NCBI GenBank assembly: GCA_031279515.1 | Contig: JAITII010000127.1 | Span: forward strand, 1-33,045 | Direction of reading: 5' to 3' | Length of the DNA stretch: 33,045 nucleotides | Origin: Deltaproteobacteria bacterium | GTDB taxonomy: Bacteria; Desulfobacterota; Desulfarculia; Adiutricales; Adiutricaceae | In this document: positions 8,894-17,374 of the stretch, one piece after another | Numbering within the stretch: position 1 is the first letter of the stretch | Layout of the letters: every line of letters starts with the position of its first letter | Translations under genes and position numbers: made by a program | Notes under the pieces: model-generated | The model's database searches: none | Seen by the model: only the letters and a program-made list of their open reading frames with translations | What the model was told of the DNA's origin: nothing

Positions 8894-10888
8894 TTAAAAC
8901 TCGTAAGTGAGCCCTACGTAGAAATTCCTTCCAGGGCCTAGATAGTTTAAGTAGTTTTCGTTCCTGTCGTCAAAGATATTGTTGGCCGCAACATTTAAAG
9001 TGAGCTTTCCCTTGTCACCGTTGTCTCCAAATTTATACAAACCTTTCTGCAAGGTAAAGTCTACAGCAGTAATTCCCGCAACGTAGATAAAATTATTATA
9101 AGGATAGGAGCCTCTGGTGTCATACTGGAGAGCGCCGCCATAGTAAGCACCGTTAATATTGGCTGATAAATCATACGCCTCGTGAACGTAGGACACGCCA
9201 AAAGTATAGGTATATTTTGGTACGGTTGGAACTAGATCACGATAGCCAACGTAAAATATGTCTGGATCCTTGTTCTTAAGTTCGGTCATGTAGTTTAGGG
9301 TAAAATAAGGCCTTAAGGAAAAATCCCAGTTAAGGGCCATTCCAATGTCAAAGTTAAAAACAAACTCAATGCCGCTAATGGTACTATCCTTTAAATTGGT
9401 ATAAAAGAATTTACCTGGTTGATCCGGTACTGGACGATTCCCAATTATTTTATCCTTCCAGTCGGTAGAAAAAAATGTAAGACTGGAACTTATATACTGC
9501 CAATTGACGTCAACACCAATTTCCCAGGTTACACTTTCCTCAGGCTTCAAATCCGGATTAGGGACATAATTTGTGCCCGGTCCTGCCATTTGAGATGCAG
9601 TAGGCATCATGAAACCGGTTGCAAAATTCGCTCTAAATTTTAACCATTCCAAAGGTATATACGCCACGCCAATCGAAGGTGAAAATCTTGTCTTCGAGAA
9701 ATCTCTAGTTTGTAACACGTTAGAATGCATCTCAAATCTGTCGTACCTTCCAGCCGCGGAAAAGATAAGAGAGTCTTCCAATAATTTTACCTTTGCCGTG
9801 AGCCAAAATCCCAAATTTTTAGATGTGTTTCCAGACTTACCGCTATAGGAAGTCTCGTTATCAAAATCTATATCAATATTCTCAAAGCCGATGTCGGCAT
9901 CTATATACTGACTCCTATACCCAATTCTTCCAACCAAATCTTTAGTCGTCGAGTGTGCATTTTGCCACCATGTAGACAAAGCTCTTTTAAATTGTTCTGA
10001 CGAAGAATAAAGGAGCGACCAATCTAAGATGCCACTGGCTGCCTTGCCGTCATAACTTACAGTAAAGGTACGATTTCTAAACACATAAGGTGTGCCGGTC
10101 ACAGAAGGACTGTTGCTAGCCCAACCGGAAGGGTTTCTTACATAGGAATCAGAGTAGTTATAATTGACTCCTATTCTATGGTTTTCAAGAAAAGTATAGC
10201 CCAAATCAACGTCTGAGGTAAACTTCCTTTTTATCGATGAACCATAATACCTTTGGTTGCCTGTGACATTATAATCACCGCGCTTCAAATTGGTTGCACT
10301 CCCGGAAAAATCTAGCCCGCCGTACCCCCCTGAAAAGGCAGCGCTATATTTCCTCAAATTAAAACTACCGATACCTGCGTGTAGAGAGCCGGTAAATGTG
10401 TCTTGTTTTCCTCTTTTGGTTATTATGTTGATGACTCCGCCCATTGCCGATGCGCCGTATTGAATTGCTGAAGGCCCCCTTATTATTTCGACGCGTTCAA
10501 TGTTGTCAAATCCTATTTGGTTGATATATGCAATACCTGCGCGATGCCCGTTCAAAAGAAAGAGGACGCGAGCTTGATCCTCAGAATCTACATCGGTATT
10601 GGTATGCATTCCCCTTATCTGGATAAATTGATTTGATCCGTAATCTACCCAGTAAAAGCCCTGTTGTTTCAAAAATTGCCCAAAGTCAATGGCAGTTGAA
10701 TTTTTAAGATCCTGCTCAGTATAAACGGTAACATTACTTGATACCTCCCTTAAGGTTTCCTGTGCGCGGGTGGAAGTAACAATAATGGTATTTAAACTAG
10801 TGGGAGTAATCTGCGCATATAGAGGGGTCACTAATAATAAAACAAAAGCCATTATAGTCCAAAATAAAATGGAGTTCTGGCCGGACAT
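8894..10888 (-). CDS. TonB-dependent outer-membrane receptor (BtuB/siderophore class)
   Basis: A 664-residue outer-membrane receptor. The signal peptide covers about residues 1-25 (LLLVTPLYA, cut before Q). The plug begins with a TonB-box-like segment (LNTIIVTSTRAQETLREV) and carries typical plug motifs: IQIRGM, DNIERVEIIRGPSA, YGASAMGGVINIITKRG. A beta-barrel follows from about residue 190 and ends in the outer-membrane signature YVGLTYEF with terminal Phe. The length fits the compact BtuB-like class, which imports cobalamin, iron chelates or other metal complexes with TonB energy. The substrate cannot be told from sequence. An AAGGAG ribosome site precedes the ATG. A decayed paralogue lies upstream in the same orientation. 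A corrinoid-type ABC importer 9 kb away is a plausible inner-membrane partner. Confidence 0.9.
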   Translation of the reverse strand: MSGQNSILFWTIMAFVLLLVTPLYAQITPTSLNTIIVTSTRAQETLREVSSNVTVYTEQDLKNSTAIDFGQFLKQQGFYWVDYGSNQFIQIRGMHTNTDVDSEDQARVLFLLNGHRAGIAYINQIGFDNIERVEIIRGPSAIQYGASAMGGVINIITKRGKQDTFTGSLHAGIGSFNLRKYSAAFSGGYGGLDFSGSATNLKRGDYNVTGNQRYYGSSIKRKFTSDVDLGYTFLENHRIGVNYNYSDSYVRNPSGWASNSPSVTGTPYVFRNRTFTVSYDGKAASGILDWSLLYSSSEQFKRALSTWWQNAHSTTKDLVGRIGYRSQYIDADIGFENIDIDFDNETSYSGKSGNTSKNLGFWLTAKVKLLEDSLIFSAAGRYDRFEMHSNVLQTRDFSKTRFSPSIGVAYIPLEWLKFRANFATGFMMPTASQMAGPGTNYVPNPDLKPEESVTWEIGVDVNWQYISSSLTFFSTDWKDKIIGNRPVPDQPGKFFYTNLKDSTISGIEFVFNFDIGMALNWDFSLRPYFTLNYMTELKNKDPDIFYVGYRDLVPTVPKYTYTFGVSYVHEAYDLSANINGAYYGGALQYDTRGSYPYNNFIYVAGITAVDFTLQKGLYKFGDNGDKGKLTLNVAANNIFDDRNENYLNYLGPGRNFYVGLTYEF

Positions 10889-11059
10889 ATTCTTCTCCTT
10901 GAATATAAAATTCCCTACACGTAAGGAACATAATACTAATTAAAACTTGATGCTAAAGATAAAAATTACCAAATAAAACAAATAGTGCCCAAACTGAGAC
11001 AAAGAAAGGCTTTATAAATTTTAGCGAGTGAAAGTTTGTATAGGAGTGATTGGAGGTAG

Positions 11060-11121
11060 GGTAAGCCAGAAGTGAGAGGGAGTGGTATAAGGTAAGCCAG
11101 AAGTGATGGGGAGTTGTGATG
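11060..11121. repeat. Imperfect 31-bp tandem duplication
   Basis: Two adjacent units (11060-11090 and 11091-11121) both start with GGTAAGCCAGAAGTGA. About 24 of 31 positions match, and the mismatches are concentrated at the 3' end. Only two copies are present and there are no spacers, so this is a local duplication and not a CRISPR. Confidence 0.7.
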
Positions 11122-11146
11122 AATAAGCTATTATCCTTTAGAGCAT

Positions 11147-11202
11147 GGCGCCCCGATGGAGAAAAGATTCCAGGGTTACGCAGTTTTCGGGCGCCTTCTC
11201 CA
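11147..11202. other. Two interleaved inverted repeats (alternative hairpins)
   Basis: GGCGCCCCGA (11147-11156) pairs with TCGGGCGCC (11087+100 = 11187-11195) with one bulged C. The next bases, TGGAGAA (11157-11163), pair with TTCTCCA (11196-11202). The two stems are interleaved with zero-length connecting segments, so they probably cannot form together. They would act as mutually exclusive hairpins. The element lies about 260 bases upstream of the TonB-receptor start on the minus strand. No known riboswitch class is recognised. Confidence 0.4.
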
Positions 11203-11499
11203 AGATAAAGCAGCTAATTGTAAGGCAAAATGTGGTATTTAAGGGATTTTACAAAAATAAAATGACAATGTCAAAGATTTATTTGCAAGAAGTGGCATTG
11301 GCTCTCTTAGTATTAAAAAGCATAATTAAATGAAATAAATACAATATATAGTGGTATTGGCTTTTCTCTCCAAGATATTTAGTAGCTGCTCCTTTTGCCT
11401 AAATAAGGGAAAGTTTCTACTTTAATACCTTTAGGACCTGTGGAAAAATCTAGGATGAGGCCGCAAAGGACTAGGGCTTTTGTGCGACTAAGACGAGTT

Positions 11500-12015
11500 A
11501 GCAATACCTACGTATAAATCCCGTCCAGGACCATAATCTTCTCCGCAGTATTGGTCCCTACCCTCCAAAATATTTGAGTCATATCAAGGGCGCATAACCC
11601 TAGGAAAAGGAGATGAGCCTTTAGAGTAAATCGTAAAGCTGAAAGAGTCCTAACCCTTAATATTGGCTGCTACAATTCGTTTCACACTCCAAAGTATGAC
11701 TATCTTTTAAATTTTGATTGCTCTTTTCCGTCATAATTTACAATAAAGGTGCCAACATTTAACGTTATTATTAGAGGCCACTATTTGATGGCAAGTAAGC
11801 TCACCAACTATAGATGATCTTCAAACACAGCTCTAAACGCTTTAGCGGCCCTTTCTCCAGATTTTGGAACCACTTGGCAAGATTTTTTAAAAGTACGCCA
11901 CCGGCAAATAACTTGATAGCCTTTAGAAAGGCTTAAGTATTTTTAATCAAGAAGTGAGGCCTAGCCAGCTCTTTTAGTTATCATGCTCCCAAACATGGGC
12001 CCTTTTTCTGCGCTT
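11500..12015 (-). pseudogene. Decayed TonB-dependent receptor paralogue
   Basis: Minus-strand translation recovers pieces of the neighbouring receptor in the correct order. At 11500-11574 is NILEGRDQY...YGPGRDLYVGIA (intact gene: NIFDDRNENY...LGPGRNFYVGLTYEF). At 11705-11750 is TFIVNYDGKEQS (intact: TFTVSYDGKAASG). Just upstream in the same frame is VFEDHL followed by stop codons (intact: TFLENHRIG), then KYLSLSKGY (intact: KYSAAFSGGY). At about 11964-12015 is SAEKGPMFGSMITKRAG (intact: SAMGGVINIITKRG). Several stops and large deletions remove most of the barrel and the N-terminus. Similarity is to the adjacent functional gene, so this looks like an old tandem paralogue now in decay. Confidence 0.8.
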
Positions 12016-12054
12016 AGAGGATAAAAATGTAACAAATGTCAGGTAGGAAAGAAC

Positions 12055-12097
12055 ATAAAAAAAGCTAAAACCCAAGGTTTATCAGGGTTTTAGCTTT
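12055..12097 (-). terminator. Intrinsic terminator downstream of tRNA-Ser
   Basis: AAAGCTAAAACCC (12061-12073) and GGGTTTTAGCTTT (12085-12097) form a perfect 13-bp stem with an 11-base loop. On the minus strand a run of about eight T follows. It lies about 45 bases past the tRNA 3' end, exactly where the tRNA transcript should stop. Confidence 0.85.
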
Positions 12098-12141
12098 TTG
12101 AAGGCTTATTTACCAGAGCATAAAAATTAGCAAAAAGGCAA

Positions 12142-12231
12142 TGGCGGAGAGAAAGGGATTCGAACCCTTGATAGTTGTCACACTATAGACGATTTCGAGT
12201 CGCCCCCGATCGACCACTCCGGCATCTCTCC
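12142..12231 (-). tRNA. tRNA-Ser (anticodon CGA)
   Basis: A 90-nt class II tRNA with the 3' CCA encoded. The acceptor stem GGAGAGA pairs with TCTCTCC, with discriminator G. The anticodon stem GGCGA/TCGTC encloses the loop CTCGAAA, giving anticodon CGA (reads UCG serine codons). A long variable arm (about TATAGTGTGACAACTATC) and a T-arm GGGTTCGAATCCC are clear. The long variable arm and G-rich acceptor are serine identity features. A perfect terminator follows downstream. Confidence 0.96.
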
Positions 12232-12303
12232 GCAAGCTTGTGGTTATTGCCTCTAGCTTTCAAATTGCTGCCATTTTACTATAGAGCCGCTAACAAGGGA
12301 AGC

Positions 12304-13317
12304 TTAGCCCCAGACCCCGGCTATTTTCGTCCCGCAATGGGGACACTTTCCGTCCTTTCCCAGGCGCATGGTAGTTACAAGGTAGCCGGCTCGGCCCACC
12401 AAAAGGGTGCCGCACTCTGGGCAGGCTGTATCAGTATAGCCAGGACCTTCTAGGTTTCCAATATAGACATAGTTTAAGCCATTTTTTTTGCCTATCTCCC
12501 TGGCCCTAAGTAACAGTTCCCTGGGGGTCTTATAGAGATGGCTCTGCTTATGAAGGGGCATAAAACGGCTAATATGCCAGGGAATATCCGGGCTCAAGGC
12601 GGCTATAAAGGCAGAAAGCTTATCTAAGTCCTCGTCTTTGTCATTTACCGTGGGTATGAGCAAGGTAGTAAGCTCCACCCAGATACCTTTCCTAAAGGAG
12701 GCCTCTATGGCCTTCTTCACGGGTTCCAAGCGGCCAGCTGTCACCTTGCTGTAAAAGTCCTCGGTAAAGCCTTTGAGGTCTATATTCATAGCCCTTACGT
12801 AGTCTAAATCCTCCAAGGTGGAGGGCGTAAAGTAGCCGTTGGTCACCCAAATGTTATAGAGCCCCTTTTTTTCGGCCAGGGTACCTGTATCTTGGGCATA
12901 TTCAAAAAAGACCGTAGGCTCGCTATAGGTAAAGGACATGCTCTTGGCACCAGATTCTAAGGCTAAATCCACCAGGGCACTAGGGTCCACCGAGTCTTTG
13001 ACCCCTGGAAAAGACTTACCAGGATGTGCCAAGCTATGGTTCTGGCAGCCGAGGCAGTCGAAATTGCAGCCAGGTGCCCCTAGGGAAAAGGTCAGGGTAC
13101 CAGGAAGAAAGTGGTAGAGAGGCTTTTTTTCCACGGGATCCATAGCTAGGGCTCCCTTATAGCCGTAGTTTAAGGTAAAAAGCTCCCCGCCCTGGTTTAC
13201 GCGCACCTGGCACAGGCCCCGTTCGCCATCTTTCAAGCCGCACCTATGGGCGCATAGATGGCAAGCCGCCACGGAGCCCCCTCTTTTTTCCCACTGTCTG
13301 GCCAAAATTGTCTGCAA
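12304..13317 (-). CDS. amrS: AmmeMemoRadiSam-system radical SAM enzyme
   Basis: A 337-residue radical SAM protein. The catalytic cluster motif is CNFDCLGC (C84, C88, C91, CX3CX2C). An N-terminal four-cysteine set (C19, C22, C26, C36) and a C-terminal zinc-ribbon-like pair (CPECG...CPHCG) frame the domain, as is standard for AmrS. The family is found with AmrA and AmrB in the conserved but biochemically ill-defined AmmeMemoRadiSam system. Neither partner is in this window. The start is a TTG (LQTILARQWEK): no ATG lies before residue 59, and a GGAG ribosome site overlapping the end of lptE precedes the TTG by eight bases. It is almost certainly co-transcribed with lptE, two bases upstream. Confidence 0.9.
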   Translation of the reverse strand: MQTILARQWEKRGGSVAACHLCAHRCGLKDGERGLCQVRVNQGGELFTLNYGYKGALAMDPVEKKPLYHFLPGTLTFSLGAPGCNFDCLGCQNHSLAHPGKSFPGVKDSVDPSALVDLALESGAKSMSFTYSEPTVFFEYAQDTGTLAEKKGLYNIWVTNGYFTPSTLEDLDYVRAMNIDLKGFTEDFYSKVTAGRLEPVKKAIEASFRKGIWVELTTLLIPTVNDKDEDLDKLSAFIAALSPDIPWHISRFMPLHKQSHLYKTPRELLLRAREIGKKNGLNYVYIGNLEGPGYTDTACPECGTLLVGRAGYLVTTMRLGKDGKCPHCGTKIAGVWG

Positions 13318-13319
13318 AG

Positions 13320-13880
13320 CTAAAACTCCGTAAACATCAGGGTAGCTATCTTCTGGCTTATGTCGTCAATTATCCACTTTAGAGCCTCAGCTTCCTGCAT
13401 CTCCTCCTGACCCTGGAGCTGAGATACCACATAGGTGCGATAGGAAGAAAAGGTCCTTCTGGAAACAGCCTTTCCCTCGGGAAGATCAGCGGGCCTGGTG
13501 AAGATAGCCTCAACATCGGCTCGCACAGTACGACTGGAAGAGGACTCGGGGATGGCCGAATCCCTTCGATCTCTTATCTCCCAAGAACCAGTCCCCACCA
13601 CCACCGAGGTGATTTTAAGCTCTAAGGTGGCCTCGCTGGTGGGCCCTCCTATCCTTAGACCTGGCACCCCGGAAAGCTTTTCAATCATATTGCGGGTGAG
13701 TTCTGGGCCTAAACGGGCAAAACGAGAGCGGTTCTGGGCCACCCCTACGTGGAGCGTCATGCCCCCTTCTGGGATGCGGAGCTGGTAAGGAGTGGGGGAA
13801 AAGCTATAGCCGCAGCCGCAGAAGCCCATAGTCACCAGCACAAACATGCCGAAAATTAGTATCGATTCTTTGGACTTCAC
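13320..13880 (-). CDS. lptE: LptE-like LPS-assembly lipoprotein
   Basis: A 186-residue lipoprotein of the LptE family, the outer-membrane plug partner of LptD in lipopolysaccharide export. I chose a GTG start at 13880 because GGAG lies five bases upstream and it directly gives a signal peptide (KSKESILIFGMFVLVTMGFCG) before the lipid-modified Cys of CGYSF. An upstream ATG at 13946 would add 22 residues that spoil the signal. The mature protein shows the LptE pattern: GYSFSP, then TLHVGVAQNRS, LTRNMIEKLSG and a C-terminal DDISQKI helix. In many deltaproteobacteria lptE neighbours leuS and holA; here it precedes amrS. Similarity among LptE proteins is low, so the name rests on pattern and length. 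Confidence 0.78.
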   Translation of the reverse strand: MKSKESILIFGMFVLVTMGFCGCGYSFSPTPYQLRIPEGGMTLHVGVAQNRSRFARLGPELTRNMIEKLSGVPGLRIGGPTSEATLELKITSVVVGTGSWEIRDRRDSAIPESSSSRTVRADVEAIFTRPADLPEGKAVSRRTFSSYRTYVVSQLQGQEEMQEAEALKWIIDDISQKIATLMFTEF

Positions 13881-14142
13881 CGAGACTCCGAAATAATATT
13901 TGTTAGATGTTAATATAAGGCAAGGCTTGTGAGCTTGTCTTTTCAAGGCTTTTCCAGTTAAAAATAAAAACTAATTGGCCCAAAATATTTTGTACCTAGC
14001 AATAAGCAATATTGATTGAATGGGCGTAAGATTTGGGGCTCATAAGTCTAACTTTCGGGAATTATTTATAAAGATGCGGATCTTATAGTGGTGGGTAAAG
14101 GCTTTAGAGGCCAGAGATAATACTAAAATGCATTTAAGACGC

Positions 14143-14619
14143 CTATTTGCCAAGTGCCAATTGCCCTTCCAGCTTGCGACAGAGTTGATCCAAGATACCG
14201 TTTACAAAGGCCCCAGAATCCCTGTCCCCTAGGGTTTTAGCCAGTTCAATTGCCTCGTCTATACTTACCTTAAAGGGGATATCTTCTCTGTGGCGCATCT
14301 CATAATAGGCCAGACGAATTAAGGCCACGTCCACCCTGGACATGCGCTCTAAGGTCCAATTTGTGGATACCTCCCTGATGTCTTTATCCAGCTCTTGTAA
14401 GTTATTGATAACCCCAAAGAAAAACTCAGTAGCTAAACGAAAGGAGGCATTAAATTTCTCCGGCTCCAGCTCCAAGGAGAGCTCTTTATCGTTTTTAGGG
14501 TCAAAGTTCTCTGTAAAGAGGCGCACTGTATCTAAAGGTGCCCCGCCCACGGCATCCCATTGGAAAAGGAGAGCTAAAGCCAAATACCTAGACAGGTGCC
14601 TTCCAGTGAGGGCAGTCAT
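14143..14619 (-). CDS. nusB: Transcription antitermination factor NusB
   Basis: A 158-residue all-alpha RNA-binding protein that joins NusE/S10 on boxA RNA and promotes rRNA antitermination. Family features are SRYLALALLFQWD at the N-terminus, DKDIREVSTNWTLERMSRVDVALIRLAYYEM in the middle, and IPFKVSIDEAIELAK...SGAFVNGILDQL at the C-terminus. The length is slightly above the usual 130-150. The ATG abuts the ribH stop codon (TAA directly followed by ATG), so translation is coupled. It is the last gene of the ribBA-ribH-nusB unit, a common arrangement. About 200 bases separate it from lptE. Confidence 0.95.
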   Translation of the reverse strand: MTALTGRHLSRYLALALLFQWDAVGGAPLDTVRLFTENFDPKNDKELSLELEPEKFNASFRLATEFFFGVINNLQELDKDIREVSTNWTLERMSRVDVALIRLAYYEMRHREDIPFKVSIDEAIELAKTLGDRDSGAFVNGILDQLCRKLEGQLALGK

Positions 14620-15129
14620 TTACGCCTCGCCGGGGGTCATAGCTTCCGGGGAATCCGACCCCCCGGGGAGCTTCCGCATGAGTTGCGCCATCTCTATGGC
14701 CGAGACCATGGCGTCAAAGCCCTTGTTGCCGCTTTTTGTGCCAGCTCTATCCACAGCCTGCTCCACAGTATCGCAGGTAAGCACCCCAAAGCTTATGGGG
14801 ACCATAGTAGCCAGCTGCACCTGGGCCAAGCCCTTGGATACTTCTGCTGCCACATAGTCAAAATGAGGCGTAGAGCCCCTGATGACTGCCCCTAGAGCCA
14901 CCAAGGCGTCATAGATCCTATACTGCGCAGTAGCTTGGCAGACTAAGGGGAGCTCAAAGGCCCCGGGCACCTTGATGATGGTTAAAAGCTCTTCATCGCC
15001 CCCGTGGCGAATAAAGGCGTCCAAGGCGCCAGCTAAAAGCCTTTCGGTTATTAGACTATTAAAGCGGCTCACGACCACCGCCACTTTAAGTGAAGCTGCG
15101 CTTAACTGCGCTTCCAGGACTTGAGGCAT
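14620..15129 (-). CDS. ribH: 6,7-dimethyl-8-ribityllumazine synthase
   Basis: A 169-residue lumazine synthase that condenses the RibB product (3,4-dihydroxy-2-butanone 4-phosphate) with the ribitylamino-pyrimidine in the penultimate step of riboflavin synthesis. Diagnostic motifs are [23 protein letters not shown] and the active-site stretch [14 protein letters not shown] with the catalytic His. [15 protein letters not shown] and a GNKGFDA segment complete the fold. A GGAG ribosome site precedes the ATG by five bases. It lies between ribBA (46 bases upstream) and nusB (no gap downstream). Confidence 0.97.
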   Translation of the reverse strand: MPQVLEAQLSAASLKVAVVVSRFNSLITERLLAGALDAFIRHGGDEELLTIIKVPGAFELPLVCQATAQYRIYDALVALGAVIRGSTPHFDYVAAEVSKGLAQVQLATMVPISFGVLTCDTVEQAVDRAGTKSGNKGFDAMVSAIEMAQLMRKLPGGSDSPEAMTPGEA

Positions 15130-15175
15130 ATTGACTCCGCATTGGTGATAAGTTTTTGGTCTTGCTTTTTAAAGC

Positions 15176-16387
15176 TTATTTTTCCTTGTTTAGTTGCAAC
15201 AGATGGCCCATCTTGGTGGATTTGGTCTCCAGGTACTTCTGGTTTTCCGGCCCAGTCCCAACCTCTATGGGCACCCTTTCAGTAACAGTAAGGCCATAAC
15301 CCTCTAAAGCTACCATCTTGGCAGGATTGTTGGTCATAAGGCGCATGCTTTTGACCCCTAGGTCCCTTAGGACCTGGGCCCCAAGGCCGTAGTCCCTTAG
15401 GTCCTCGGGAAATCCCAAGGCCAGGTTGGCCTCCACTGTGTCGGCCCCCTTATCCTGGAGGGCGTAAGCCTTTATCTTATTTATTAGCCCTATACCCCTG
15501 CCTTCCTGGGGGACATACAAGAGAACCCCGCGGCCCTCTTTTATGATCTGGCGCATAGCCTCGTGGAGCTGGGCCCCGCAGTCGCAGCGCAGGGAACCCA
15601 AGGTGTCACCAGTAAGGCACTGGGAGTGCACCCTGGTCAAGATAGGCTCATCCCCCTTTAAATCCCCTAGGGTGAGTGCCAAATATTCGCTGCCATCCAC
15701 ACTTGAGGAATAGGCATAGAGCTCAAAGTTGGCACCTTTTGTGGGGAGCATTGTCTTGGCCTCCAGTTTTACCAGCTTTTCATGGGACAGGCGGTAGGCT
15801 ATTAAGGAGGCGATGGTCACTATCTTTATCCCATGCTTTTGAGAAAATTTCTCCAAATCTGGCATGCGGGACATGCTTCCATCTTCATTCATGATCTCGC
15901 AGATTACGCCTGCTGGATTTAAACCCGCCAGGCGGGCTAGATCCACAGAGCCCTCGGTCTGCCCGGTGCGCACTAGGACCCCGCCCTCCCTTGCGCGCAA
16001 GGGAAAGATATGGCCAGGCACCACTATATCCTTGGGGCCTGCCCCTTCCTTTACTGCTGTCAGGATGGTAGTGGCCCTGTCGGCAGCTGAGATCCCGGTA
16101 GTCACCCCCACCCGGGCCTCTATAGAGACCGTAAATGCCGTCTGAAAAGGAGAGCGGTTATCCAAGGTCATTAAAGGCAAACCCAGGCCGTCCACCTTTT
16201 CCGGAGTCAAGGCAAGACAAATAAGACCCCTGGCATGGGTCACCATGAAATTTATATTTTCAGGGGTGGCAAATTGTGCAGCTAAGGTAAGATCACCTTC
16301 ATTTTCCCTGTTCTCGTCATCCACCAAAATGACCATGCGCCCGATGCGCATATCATCTAAGGCTTCTTCGATTGTGGCTATGGGCAT
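15176..16387 (-). CDS. ribBA: Bifunctional DHBP synthase / GTP cyclohydrolase II
   Basis: A 403-residue fusion that makes both precursors of riboflavin. Residues ~1-200 are DHBP synthase ([12 protein letters not shown] metal/substrate loop; [14 protein letters not shown]). Residues ~205-403 are GTP cyclohydrolase II, with zinc ligands in [15 protein letters not shown] and the catalytic region [21 protein letters not shown] chose the ATG at 16387, since GAGGAAAG lies seven bases upstream. A GTG at 16402 in frame would use part of that ribosome site as coding sequence. ribD and riboflavin synthase alpha (ribE), often next to this gene, are absent; rsmI sits upstream. The gap to rsmI is too short for an FMN riboswitch. 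Confidence 0.97.
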   Translation of the reverse strand: MPIATIEEALDDMRIGRMVILVDDENRENEGDLTLAAQFATPENINFMVTHARGLICLALTPEKVDGLGLPLMTLDNRSPFQTAFTVSIEARVGVTTGISAADRATTILTAVKEGAGPKDIVVPGHIFPLRAREGGVLVRTGQTEGSVDLARLAGLNPAGVICEIMNEDGSMSRMPDLEKFSQKHGIKIVTIASLIAYRLSHEKLVKLEAKTMLPTKGANFELYAYSSSVDGSEYLALTLGDLKGDEPILTRVHSQCLTGDTLGSLRCDCGAQLHEAMRQIIKEGRGVLLYVPQEGRGIGLINKIKAYALQDKGADTVEANLALGFPEDLRDYGLGAQVLRDLGVKSMRLMTNNPAKMVALEGYGLTVTERVPIEVGTGPENQKYLETKSTKMGHLLQLNKEK

Positions 16388-16478
16388 AGAAACTTTCCTC
16401 ACTTCTTTTGGGGCATTTCCCGCCTCTCAAATATACCACGCCTTCACTGTGAAACCTAGCTTCCCTTGGTAGCTAAAG

Positions 16479-17369
16479 CTACTTACCAATGCGCCACATT
16501 AAAATAAGGGAGTAAACTTCGCTTTTTGCCAGGTGAAACTTTTCCGCGTACTCTCTGGCAATGTCTTTTACAGGACGCGTATCTTTACTTATCTCATCAA
16601 TGTAAGGGGAAAGGGCCGCCAGAGCCAGGCTTTTTTTATCCTGGGGCTCTAAAGGCCCAGGGGCTCTCCCTTTAGTAAAGCCTTCTAAGACCAAGGTCAT
16701 CTCACCTTTACGGGGTCTGGCTGTCACCTCTTGTAACAACTCTTCCAAGGGTAAAAGAAGATACTCTTCGTGGAGTTTAGTCATCTCTCTAGCCAGAAAA
16801 GCCCTGCGGGGTCCTAAGACCTCTAAGAGATCGGCTAAAGACTCTTCCAGCCTGTGGGGGGTCTCAAAGAAGATTAAAGGATGGGACAGGCTCTTTAAAG
16901 ACTCTAAGTATTTTTTCCTACTGGCCCCCTTGGGGGGAAGAAATCCCCCGAAAGTAAAGCCCCCGCCCCCAAAGCCTGAGACAGAAAGGGCAGCTGTTAC
17001 AGCCGAGGGCCCGGGGATGGGGTAAACCGAAAGGCCCTGGCGCCTAACCTCGAAAATGAGGCGGGCCCCAGGGTCAGATACAATAGGCGTCCCAGCATCG
17101 CTTGCCAAAGAGACCACAGATCCCTCTTCTAGGGCCTTTTTTACCTTGGGCCAGGCGCTATTGTGATTCTGTTCCCTGTAGCTTAAAAGGGGGGCGCTGA
17201 TGGAATAGTAGTTTAAGAGCTTAATTGTCCTGCGGGTGTCTTCAGCTGCCACCAGGGCGCTGTGCCGTAAGACCGTAAGTGACCTTTCCGAGGTGTCGGA
17301 AAGATTACCTATGGGCGTAGCTATGACATAAAGCCCTGGATAGATCCCTTGGGGTAAAGAATTACCCAT
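16479..17369 (-). CDS. rsmI: 16S rRNA (cytidine-1402 2'-O) methyltransferase
   Basis: A 296-residue SAM-dependent tetrapyrrole-methylase-fold enzyme that 2'-O-methylates C1402 of 16S rRNA in the P-site of the 30S subunit. RsmI signatures are LYVIATPIGNLSD at the N-terminus, AAEDTRRTIKLLNYY, SLASDAGTPIVSDPG, PIPGPSAVTAALSVSG and the later IFFETPHRLEESL. The length is close to the family norm of about 280. It starts five bases after the rnhB stop codon, so the two are translated from one message. Confidence 0.97.
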   Translation of the reverse strand: MGNSLPQGIYPGLYVIATPIGNLSDTSERSLTVLRHSALVAAEDTRRTIKLLNYYSISAPLLSYREQNHNSAWPKVKKALEEGSVVSLASDAGTPIVSDPGARLIFEVRRQGLSVYPIPGPSAVTAALSVSGFGGGGFTFGGFLPPKGASRKKYLESLKSLSHPLIFFETPHRLEESLADLLEVLGPRRAFLAREMTKLHEEYLLLPLEELLQEVTARPRKGEMTLVLEGFTKGRAPGPLEPQDKKSLALAALSPYIDEISKDTRPVKDIAREYAEKFHLAKSEVYSLILMWRIGK

Positions 17370-17374
17370 GGGAA

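Larger units (their letters stand above)
10889..11499. other. Gene-free leader/degenerate region upstream of the receptor gene
   Basis: No real gene. It contains a 31-bp imperfect tandem duplication (11060-11121), interleaved inverted repeats (11147-11202), and a 13-base near-repeat AGTGG(C/T)ATTGGCT at 11291-11303 and 11350-11362. The sequence TCTCCAAGATA also occurs twice (near 11197 and 11368). I looked for a cobalamin riboswitch on the minus strand and did not find the B12-box consensus. Much of the region may be duplicated and decaying leader DNA lying between two tandem receptor genes. Confidence 0.5.

Noticed and set aside
11060..11121. Possible CRISPR
   Set aside because: Only two adjacent 31-bp units with no spacers and several mismatches; a plain tandem duplication.
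11145..11333. 62-codon plus-strand frame over the interleaved inverted repeats
   Set aside because: No ribosome site and no domain; it overlaps structured, apparently non-coding DNA.
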